Below are positions 23,066 through 29,408 of a DNA stretch of 29,408 nucleotides, one piece after another. Each line of letters begins with the position of its first letter. Positions within the stretch are counted from its first letter, which is position 1. A program made the translations under genes and the position numbers. The notes under the pieces are model-generated. The model did no database searches and had not been told where the DNA came from. It saw only the letters and a list, made by a program, of their open reading frames with translations. Source of the stretch: Bacteroides sp. CAG:443 (GTDB lineage: Bacteria > Bacteroidota > Bacteroidia > Bacteroidales > Bacteroidaceae). Location of the stretch: contig FR887765.1 of the NCBI GenBank assembly GCA_000432735.1, positions 1-29,408 of the forward strand, read 5' to 3'.

Positions 23066-24481
23066 ATGAACAAGAAATATACCCTAGCCCTTATCGGTTT
23101 ATGCTGCATGGGAAGCGCTTCTGCACAATCGCTTACCCAAGCCAAAGAATGGTTTCTGGAAGGAAAGTTCGCTGAAGCCAAACCCGTTTTCCAGAAACTG
23201 GTAAAACAGGCACCGTCGAACGCCAATTATAATTTCTGGTACGGAGCATGTTGCTACGAAACGGGCGAGTTGCAGGAAGCACTGCCTTATCTGGAAAAAA
23301 GTGCAGCCCGCAAGGTCATCAACGCTTACTTGTATTTAGGCAAACTATATTATTCGATGTACCGTTTCGACGAAGCGACAGAAAATCTGGAAGAGCATAT
23401 AGACTGGCTGGAAAAGAAAAAGCGTGATACGTCCGAGGCCGAAAAAGAACTGGACCGCTGCCGTCAGGCTGCCCGGATGCTGCGCGGTACGGAAAATGTA
23501 GCCGTAATAGACAGCTTCGTCGTAGACAAGAACGACTTTCTTTCTGCCTATAAATTAAGCAAGGAATCGGGAACAATCTCGAAAACCGAAGACGGTTCCG
23601 GCACTTCCTTTGTGAATGAACTGGGAGATAAAATGATTTTTACCCAAGCTTCTGCCGATGATGGAGAAACTCATTTGTATTCACGCATCAAGCTGATTGA
23701 CAAATGGGAGGATGCACAACCATTGGAAGGGCTGAGCGAAACCGGACACAACCAGAACTATCCGTTCATGGCTTCCGACGGCATTACACTTTATTTTGGT
23801 GCGGAAGGTGACGAAAGCATGGGAGGATATGATATTTTTGTAACCCGCTACGACTCAGACGACAACAGTTATCTCCGTCCGGACAACATCGGTATGCCGT
23901 TCAATTCGCCTTACAACGATTACATGTATGCGCTGGACGACCTGAACAATCTGGGATGGTTTGCTTCCGACCGTTATCAGCCGGAAGGAAAAGTCTGCGT
24001 ATATGTATTCGTTCCGAACGAAACCAAGCAGGTATACGATTATGAAAATACCGACCCGCAGACAATTATCGACGTAGCCAGTCTGAGAGAAATAAAGAAA
24101 ACCTGGAGCGACGACAATAAGGTACGTATTGCCAAACAGCATCTGGCTCAGGTGATGTACGGCGAGAATACGGAAAAGAAGAAAGGAGATTTCCGTTTCG
24201 TAGTAGACGACAACGCGGTTTACCATACCCTGTCCGACTTCCGTTCCAAGGAAGCACGCCAGATGTATGCTTCTCTCCTGCAAAAAGAAAAAGACCTTGC
24301 CTCGCTGGAAGCATCGCTGGAAAATCTGCGCACGGCCTATCAGCAGAGCAACAAGGCAGGAAAAGAAAAACTTACTCCCGGCATTCTCGACAAAGAAAAA
24401 CGCACCAACGAACTGCGTCATGAACTGGAAGAGCTGACTTTCTCTGTACGTAATGCCGAACTGAAAGCGCTGAAACAGTAA
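23066..24481 (+). CDS. Secreted TPR and PD40 (WD40-like) repeat protein
   Basis: A 471-residue protein. The signal peptide ends GSASAQ near residue 21. Tetratricopeptide-type helices span about 22-150 (AKEWFLEGKFAEAKPVFQKL, NFWYGACCYETGELQEALPY, YLYLGKLYYSMYRFDEATEN). PD40 propeller blades follow at about 185-330 (TLYFGAEGDESMGGYDIFVT, then NNLGWFASDRYQPEGKVCVY). The C-terminal 70 residues are a coiled coil (LLQKEKDLASLEASLENLR). This resembles the TPR/PD40 part of Bacteroidetes OmpA-type envelope proteins such as PorE, but the peptidoglycan-binding OmpA domain is absent. It is probably a periplasmic scaffold. The NfeD gene starts 30 bases after its stop. Confidence 0.85.
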   Translation: MNKKYTLALIGLCCMGSASAQSLTQAKEWFLEGKFAEAKPVFQKLVKQAPSNANYNFWYGACCYETGELQEALPYLEKSAARKVINAYLYLGKLYYSMYRFDEATENLEEHIDWLEKKKRDTSEAEKELDRCRQAARMLRGTENVAVIDSFVVDKNDFLSAYKLSKESGTISKTEDGSGTSFVNELGDKMIFTQASADDGETHLYSRIKLIDKWEDAQPLEGLSETGHNQNYPFMASDGITLYFGAEGDESMGGYDIFVTRYDSDDNSYLRPDNIGMPFNSPYNDYMYALDDLNNLGWFASDRYQPEGKVCVYVFVPNETKQVYDYENTDPQTIIDVASLREIKKTWSDDNKVRIAKQHLAQVMYGENTEKKKGDFRFVVDDNAVYHTLSDFRSKEARQMYASLLQKEKDLASLEASLENLRTAYQQSNKAGKEKLTPGILDKEKRTNELRHELEELTFSVRNAELKALKQ

Positions 24482-24511
24482 ACAAGCATTGACATAACCA
24501 ATACGAACTAT

Positions 24512-24985
24512 ATGGAAATACTGATTATCATTGCACTTATCGTAGCAGGGCTTCTGCTCTTTGCCGTAGAAGTCTTTCTCGTTCCCGGCATCACCCTTGC
24601 AGGTATTGCATCGGGGGTCAGTCTGCTCTACGCCATCTACTACGCGTTTCATGCTGTAGGCACGCAGGCAGGATTCATCACACTTACCGTTGTTGCAGTC
24701 GGAATAATCGGTGTTACCATCTGGTTCATGCGTTCCAAGACCGTAGACCGCCTGTCGCTCAAGAAAACACTCGACTACAAGCCTGAGCCCCTGAAAGGAA
24801 CAAACATTCAGGTGGGCGACACAGGTACGTCGCTGACACGCCTTACACTGATAGGAAACGCAGAAATAAACGGACACATTGTCGAGGTACAGTCGGCCGA
24901 CGGATTCATCGAAGAACGGACTTCCGTACGCGTAACCCGCATAGACAACAGCACCGTGTATGTAGTACGCTGCAACCAGCAGTAA
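24512..24985 (+). CDS. NfeD-like membrane protein
   Basis: A 157-residue protein of the short NfeD type. Three hydrophobic helices lie in residues about 1-75 (IIIALIVAGLLLFAVEVFLV, then GSVSLLYAIYY-like and FITLTVVAVGIIGVTIWFM segments). A C-terminal OB-fold domain (about 90-157) carries VGDTGTSLTRLTLIGNAEIN and VRVTRIDNSTVYVVR. There is no serine protease domain, so it is the truncated form. NfeD proteins pair with flotillin-like proteins in membrane microdomains. Here the flotillin gene begins 28 bases downstream, which strongly supports the assignment and co-transcription. Confidence 0.9.
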   Translation: MEILIIIALIVAGLLLFAVEVFLVPGITLAGIASGVSLLYAIYYAFHAVGTQAGFITLTVVAVGIIGVTIWFMRSKTVDRLSLKKTLDYKPEPLKGTNIQVGDTGTSLTRLTLIGNAEINGHIVEVQSADGFIEERTSVRVTRIDNSTVYVVRCNQQ

Positions 24986-25013
24986 TCTTTAACCTTAAAT
25001 ACCCTTTTTATCT

Positions 25014-26015
25014 ATGATTGATTCGATTTATCTCCCGTTCATTCTGGCTATTGGAGCGGTCATCCTACTGGCCGTATTTTTCCACTATGTGCCTTTCTTT
25101 CTGTGGCTTTCAGCCAAAGTTTCGGGCGTACGCATCTCGCTCGTTCAGCTTTTTCTGATGCGTATACGTAATGTTCCGCCTTACGTTATCGTACCGGCTA
25201 TGATAGAAGCCCACAAGGCAGGACTGAGTACCATTACCCGCGATGAACTGGAAGCCCACTATATGGCAGGCGGACATGTAGAAAAGGTGGTACACGCACT
25301 GGTATCGGCCTCGAAAGCCAACATCGATCTGTCATTCCAGATGGCTACGGGCATCGACCTTGCCGGACGTGATGTATTCGAAGCCGTGCAGATGTCTGTC
25401 AACCCGAAAGTCATCGACACACCTCCCGTAACGGCAGTTGCCAAAGATGGTATCCAGCTCATTGCCAAGGCACGTGTAACCGTACGCGCCAACATCCGCC
25501 AGCTGGTGGGTGGTGCCGGCGAAGACACTGTTCTGGCACGTGTAGGCGAAGGTATCGTTTCGTCCATCGGTTCGTCTGAAAACCACAAGTCGGTACTCGA
25601 AAACCCCGACTCCATATCCAAGCTGGTACTGCGTAAGGGACTGGATGCAGGTACAGCTTTCGAAATTCTGTCCATCGATATTGCCGACATCGACATCGGC
25701 CGCAACATCGGAGCCTCCTTGCAAATAGATCAGGCAAATGCCGATAAAAATATCGCACAGGCAAAAGCCGAGGAACGCCGCGCCATGGCGGTTGCCCTGG
25801 AGCAAGAAATGAAAGCCAAGGCAGAAGAAGCCCGCGCCAACGTGATACAGGCAGAAGCCGAAGTTCCAAAAGCAATGGCAGAAGCCTTCCGCAACGGCAA
25901 CCTGGGTATCATGGACTATTACCGGATGAAGAACATTCAGGCAGATACCGATATGCGCAGCAGCATTGCACGTCCCGACGCAAACCCTGCGGGACATGAG
26001 CCTATCGGCAAATAA
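25014..26015 (+). CDS. floA: Flotillin-like protein FloA
   Basis: A 333-residue UPF0365/FloA protein, a scaffold of ordered membrane domains. An N-terminal hydrophobic segment (FILAIGAVILLAVFFHYVPF) anchors it. The SPFH region follows, with MRIRNVPPYVIVPAMIEAHK, MATGIDLAGRDVFEAV and KARVTVRANIRQLVGGAGED. An Ala/Glu-rich helical stalk (EERRAMAVALEQEMKAKAEE) contains the repeated EA pattern typical of flotillins. The length matches Bacillus FloA closely. It is third in a same-strand run with the TPR/PD40 and NfeD genes and lies 54 bases before the nucleoside phosphorylase gene. Confidence 0.95.
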   Translation: MIDSIYLPFILAIGAVILLAVFFHYVPFFLWLSAKVSGVRISLVQLFLMRIRNVPPYVIVPAMIEAHKAGLSTITRDELEAHYMAGGHVEKVVHALVSASKANIDLSFQMATGIDLAGRDVFEAVQMSVNPKVIDTPPVTAVAKDGIQLIAKARVTVRANIRQLVGGAGEDTVLARVGEGIVSSIGSSENHKSVLENPDSISKLVLRKGLDAGTAFEILSIDIADIDIGRNIGASLQIDQANADKNIAQAKAEERRAMAVALEQEMKAKAEEARANVIQAEAEVPKAMAEAFRNGNLGIMDYYRMKNIQADTDMRSSIARPDANPAGHEPIGK

Positions 26016-26069
26016 AGCCTCAACATTTATCGTGAAACTCAACTGACTAAACAAAAAAATAACAATCTT

Positions 26070-26948
26070 ATGAAAAAGTATTTTCCACCCTCAGAACTAA
26101 TTATAAACGAAGATGGCTCTGTATTTCACCTCCATGTGAAACCGGAACACCTGGCCGATAAAGTAATTCTCGTGGGCGACCCCGGACGAGTAGCTCTTGT
26201 GGCTTCTCACTTCGAGAGCAGAGAATGTGAAGTAGAAAGCCGTGAGTTTCGTACCGTAACCGGTATGTATAAAGGAAAAAGAATTACCGTTACGTCTACC
26301 GGAATAGGTTGTGACAACATAGATATCGTGATGAACGAACTCGACGCACTGGCAAACATCAATTTCCAGACGCGTGAAGAAAACGATACTTTCCGCCAGC
26401 TGGAACTGGTACGCATCGGTACTTGCGGTGGCTTACAGCCTTATACCCCTGTAGGAACTTTCATCTGTTCCGAGGTTTCGGTAGGATTTGACGGCCTCCT
26501 GAACTTTTACGCAGGCAGAAATGCCGTATGCGACTTGCCGATGGAACGCGCACTGCTGAACCACTTGGGATGGAGCGGCAATCTTTGTGCACCGGCACCT
26601 TATGTTATCCATGCCGACAAGGAACTGGTAGAACGTATTGCTGGAGCGGATATGGTACGGGGTGTCACGGTAGCTTGCGGCGGATTCTTCGGTCCACAAG
26701 GCAGACAGCTCCGTATTCCACTTGCCGACCCTCACCAGAACGAAAAGATAGAAAGCTTCGAATATCAGGGATATCGCATCACGAACTTCGAAATGGAAAG
26801 TTCGGCGCTGGCAGGTCTGGCACGTCTGCAAGGGCACAAGGCTACTACCGTCTGCATGGTGATAGCCAACCGTGTAGCTAAAGAAGCCAATACGGGCTAC
26901 AAGAATCAGATAGACGACCTGATAAAGATTGTGCTGGAACGTATCTGA
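26070..26948 (+). CDS. Nucleoside phosphorylase (PNP/UDP family 1)
   Basis: A 292-residue phosphorylase that splits a nucleoside with phosphate to give a base and (deoxy)ribose 1-phosphate. GDPGR at 36-40 and GTCGG at 117-121 bind phosphate. NFEMESSALAGL at about 239-250 holds the ribose-binding Met-Glu. The sequence resembles uridine phosphorylase more than hexameric PNP, but a long central part differs from E. coli Udp, so base specificity is open. It follows floA by 54 bases and ends with a strong hairpin, so it may be the last gene of that unit. Confidence 0.88.
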   Translation: MKKYFPPSELIINEDGSVFHLHVKPEHLADKVILVGDPGRVALVASHFESRECEVESREFRTVTGMYKGKRITVTSTGIGCDNIDIVMNELDALANINFQTREENDTFRQLELVRIGTCGGLQPYTPVGTFICSEVSVGFDGLLNFYAGRNAVCDLPMERALLNHLGWSGNLCAPAPYVIHADKELVERIAGADMVRGVTVACGGFFGPQGRQLRIPLADPHQNEKIESFEYQGYRITNFEMESSALAGLARLQGHKATTVCMVIANRVAKEANTGYKNQIDDLIKIVLERI

Positions 26949-26969
26949 TAGTCCCAGCGTATAGTAAAC

Positions 26970-27017
26970 TGCCTGAAGCCCTTCCTATCATCTTATCAGA
27001 AGGAACGGCTTCAGGCA
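26970..27017 (+). terminator. Terminator after the nucleoside phosphorylase gene
   Basis: TGCCTGAAGCC (26970-26980) and GGCTTCAGGCA (27007-27017) form a perfect 11-bp stem, extended by TTCC/GGAA after one C-C mismatch. There is no long T run, so it could also be an mRNA 3'-end stabilising hairpin. Confidence 0.65.
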
Positions 27018-27327
27018 TCGTTAATTCATCGCTTCGGGAGATTCAAATCAAGAGTCCGGTGGTATGCTGTCAGGCTAGCGTTCAGAAACGACTTCAGCTT
27101 TCGCCTGATTTATTTCGAATGCAATACAACAACCATTCGAGTAAAACAGAAATAACACAGAAGAAAGTTTCCTCGCTCTAATCGGAAGAATCAGTAAAAG
27201 ACGTAACTTCTGAAACCAACAATTATCATTCAAAAAAGAAAAATAGTCGTAAAAAGATCAGACTCTCATACCATAGAAGGACAATCTAGCTACCTCCCGT
27301 AACATTTAAACGCATATTATCATTTTT
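27018..27327. other. Gene-free gap
   Basis: No credible gene. A weak hairpin with TCAGGC/GCCTGA arms sits near 27070-27110. I see no consensus -7 box in front of the gene at 27328 and no repeat. Confidence 0.45.
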
Positions 27328-27822
27328 ATGGAAGCAAGTTTCAAGCAAGACAATAAACTAAACAAAGCAGAACGTTATCAAACATTTCTTACACAATTCA
27401 CTCCGCTCATAGAAGGAGAAAAGAACGAAATCAGTGTACTGGCCAATACCTGCGCCGCTCTGAAGGAAGCTTTCAACTTTTTCTGGGTGGGCTTTTATCT
27501 GATACACAACGGTGAACTTCACTTGGGACCGTTTCAGGGAAGTGTGGCCTGCTATCGTATCAAAAAAGGACGCGGAGTATGCGGCACCGCCTGGTCGGAA
27601 GCACAGACGCAGGTCGTACCCGATGTAGACCAGTTTCCGGGACACATTGCATGCAGTTCCCTCTCCCGCTCGGAAATCGTTGTCCCAATAATCGCCAACG
27701 GAGAAGTAAAAGGTGTGCTCGACATCGACAGCGACCAGCTGAATACATTTGATGAAACCGACCGGATTTATCTCGAAAAAGTAGTCGACCTCCTCATCCG
27801 GGAGCTTTATTCTCTGCAATAA
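27328..27822 (+). CDS. msrC: Free methionine-(R)-sulfoxide reductase (GAF domain)
   Basis: A 164-residue single GAF-domain enzyme that reduces free methionine-R-sulfoxide in the cytoplasm with thioredoxin-type electrons. Motifs are FFWVGFYL (51-58), LGPFQGSVAC (66-75), GRGVCGTAW (81-89), VPDVDQFPGHIACSS (97-111) and SRSEIVVPI. Cys75, Cys85 and Cys109 have the same 10- and 24-residue spacing as the three redox cysteines of E. coli fRMsr, so the active site is complete. It is alone between a terminator and the mnmE promoter. Confidence 0.93.
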   Translation: MEASFKQDNKLNKAERYQTFLTQFTPLIEGEKNEISVLANTCAALKEAFNFFWVGFYLIHNGELHLGPFQGSVACYRIKKGRGVCGTAWSEAQTQVVPDVDQFPGHIACSSLSRSEIVVPIIANGEVKGVLDIDSDQLNTFDETDRIYLEKVVDLLIRELYSLQ

Positions 27823-27861
27823 TATCGCCCAAACTTTTCCGGAAATAAGCCGAAAAAGCCG

Positions 27862-27869
27862 TATCTTTG
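27862..27869 (+). promoter_or_regulatory. -7 box of mnmE
   Basis: TATCTTTG is an exact TAnnTTTG match, 26 bases before the GTG start at 27896. No -33 TTTG at standard spacing. Confidence 0.55.
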
Positions 27870-27895
27870 TACGATTAAAAAAGCAAGAAAATATC

Positions 27896-29392
27896 GTGAA
27901 TATACAACAAACAGAAGATACTATTTGTGCCATTGCTACCGCTCAAGGCGGAGCCATCGGCACGATCCGCGTTTCGGGTGCTCAGGCTATCACCATCACC
28001 GACCGTATTTTTACTCCTGCCTCGGGCAAGCCACTGGCAGAGCGTAAGCCCTATACTCTGACTTTCGGTCACATTCTTTCCCCCGAAGGAGAAGTAATAG
28101 ACGAAGTGCTGGTCAGCCTTTTCCGTGCCCCTCATTCTTATACCGGTGAAGACTCCGTAGAGATATCCTGCCACGGCTCGTCTTACATCCTGCAACAGGT
28201 CATGCAACTCCTGATCAAGAATGGATGTCGCGCAGCCGGACCGGGTGAATATACCCAGCGTGCCTTTCTGAACGGCAAGATGGACTTGAGTCAGGCAGAA
28301 GCCGTAGCCGACCTGATTGCCTCAACCTCTGCCGCCACACACCGCATGGCTATGAACCAGATGCGCGGAGGATTCAGTCGCGAACTGTCAGCCTTGAGAG
28401 AAAAGCTGCTTCACCTGACTTCTCTCATGGAGTTGGAACTGGATTTCAGTGACCACGAAGAACTGGAGTTTGCCGACCGTTCGGAACTGGAAGAAATAGC
28501 CCGTCAGATAGAACAAGTCATCAGTCATCTGGTCGACACCTTCAGTGTCGGCAACGCATTGAAGAACGGTGTGCCAGTAGCTATCGTGGGAGAAACCAAT
28601 GCGGGTAAATCGACTTTGCTGAATGCGCTACTAAATGAAGAACGAGCTATCGTAAGCGACATCCACGGCACCACGCGCGATGTCATCGAAGACACCATGA
28701 ATTTAGGTGGTGTCACCTTCCGCTTTATCGATACAGCCGGAATCCGTGACACGACCGATACCATCGAAAACTTGGGTATCGAACGCAGTTTTCAGAAACT
28801 GGAGCAGGCAAACATTGTGCTTTGGGTGATCGATGCTACTTGTGCTGAGGTGCAATACCGTGAACTGGCTGAAAAAATTCTTCCCCGATGTGAGGGCAAG
28901 CATCTGGTAATCGTTTTAAATAAATCGGATCTCCTGCCTTCGGGTAACGCTTATTCTTCAAGCAGTGATTCTATGAATCAGGATATTATCGGTAAGAATA
29001 CTGGTACTCCCAACGTTACGGGGCTGGAGTCGACTTCCTCTACCCATCGGATGTTTCCGAACCTGCCCGAAGATGCTTGTGTTATCTTGCTTTCCGCCAA
29101 ACAAAAAGAGGGTATTTCTCAACTTCAGAAGCAATTGGTGGACTTTGCTGCCCTACCCGACCTTTCACAAAATGATGTGGTGGTAAGCAATATCCGTCAC
29201 TACGAAGCGTTGAGCCGTGCACTGGAATCTATTCATCGGGTACAAGACGGTCTGGCTATGCATCTCTCCGGTGACTTGGTGAGTCAAGATTTACGTGAAT
29301 GTCTCTTCCACCTAGCTGAGATCGTGGGCGGAGAAATCACCACTGACGAGGTGTTGGGAAATATATTTAAGCATTTCTGCATCGGAAAGTAA
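27896..29392 (+). CDS. mnmE: tRNA modification GTPase MnmE
   Basis: A 498-residue protein that works with MnmG to modify U34 of tRNAs. The start is GTG. No in-frame ATG precedes it, and the N-terminus TICAIATAQGGAIGTIRVSG aligns with the family. The folate-binding N-domain is followed by a helical region and the G domain: GETNAGKS at 232-239, GTTRD at 258-262, DTAG at 279-282, NKSD at 342-345 and SAK at 400-402. The C-terminus CIGK has the conserved catalytic cysteine. The protein is about 40 residues longer than the typical 455-460. The extra Ser/Asn/Thr-rich stretch lies between NKSD and SAK (about 349-392). The gene is complete in the window. Confidence 0.96.
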   Translation: MNIQQTEDTICAIATAQGGAIGTIRVSGAQAITITDRIFTPASGKPLAERKPYTLTFGHILSPEGEVIDEVLVSLFRAPHSYTGEDSVEISCHGSSYILQQVMQLLIKNGCRAAGPGEYTQRAFLNGKMDLSQAEAVADLIASTSAATHRMAMNQMRGGFSRELSALREKLLHLTSLMELELDFSDHEELEFADRSELEEIARQIEQVISHLVDTFSVGNALKNGVPVAIVGETNAGKSTLLNALLNEERAIVSDIHGTTRDVIEDTMNLGGVTFRFIDTAGIRDTTDTIENLGIERSFQKLEQANIVLWVIDATCAEVQYRELAEKILPRCEGKHLVIVLNKSDLLPSGNAYSSSSDSMNQDIIGKNTGTPNVTGLESTSSTHRMFPNLPEDACVILLSAKQKEGISQLQKQLVDFAALPDLSQNDVVVSNIRHYEALSRALESIHRVQDGLAMHLSGDLVSQDLRECLFHLAEIVGGEITTDEVLGNIFKHFCIGK

Positions 29393-29408
29393 AGTAAGTA
29401 AAACGGAA

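Noticed and set aside
23855..24877. 340-codon minus-strand open frame
   Set aside because: It overlaps the TPR/PD40 and NfeD genes on the opposite strand and has no plausible protein features.
1..29408. CRISPR array, complete insertion sequence, or known antiphage cluster
   Set aside because: No regularly spaced long direct repeats, transposase or recognisable defence gene set was found. The phased GTAC repeats are too short and few to be a CRISPR array.

Overview
The window comes from a Bacteroidales chromosome, most likely Bacteroides or Phocaeicola. The grounds are: repeated TAnnTTTG-type -7 promoter boxes, some with a TTTG -33 box; few visible Shine-Dalgarno sequences; a CarboxypepD_reg plus OMP_b-brl_3 outer-membrane protein; an O/P-type porin; fused RibBA; and the NfeD-FloA pair. 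I cannot name the species from sequence alone.

Layout. (1) 1-4260 is accessory-looking. It holds the C-terminal end of a relaxase/mobilization protein, a strong hairpin terminator, a LuxR-type regulator, and a minus-strand pair made of a TonB-receptor-like outer-membrane barrel and a small unknown protein. An 18-bp palindrome lies just upstream of the barrel promoter, where an activator would bind. The segment ends at the 3' side of tRNA-Ser(UGA), a typical place for an integrated element to stop. (2) 4266-8390 is core-like: tRNA-Ser, an L-cysteine desulfidase (UPF0597/CyuA), an AlbA_2 (Schlafen-like) winged-helix protein, an unknown 209-residue protein tightly followed by a uracil-DNA-glycosylase-family protein, and tRNA-Trp. 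(3) 8416-13990 is a minus-strand block: aspartate aminotransferase, a BI-1/YccA membrane protein, RibBA, an LptF/LptG permease with a long C-terminal extension, and a START-like protein. The permease, ribBA and yccA are separated by only 7-12 bases and probably form one operon. (4) 14200-14383 carries two identical tandem tRNA(CAU) genes. (5) 14722-18103 (minus) is an organic-phosphate scavenging cluster: class A acid phosphatase, phosphate-selective-type porin and histidine acid phosphatase. Repeated CTGTAAA motifs lie in its control regions. (6) 18570-22918 (minus) has a large propeller sensor with a cytoplasmic domain I do not recognise, then TtcA. (7) 23066-29392 (plus) has a TPR/PD40 protein, NfeD, FloA, a nucleoside phosphorylase, free-methionine-R-sulfoxide reductase and MnmE.

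The most unusual non-coding signal is a palindrome, TTTGTACAAA, that recurs at exactly 21-bp centre-to-centre spacing in two distant intergenic regions (two copies near 8175-8208, three near 22013-22065). The most unusual protein is the 1047-residue sensor. The most testable regulatory proposal is LuxR regulator plus -44 palindrome plus outer-membrane barrel operon.

No CRISPR array, rRNA gene, complete insertion sequence or obvious antiphage system was seen.
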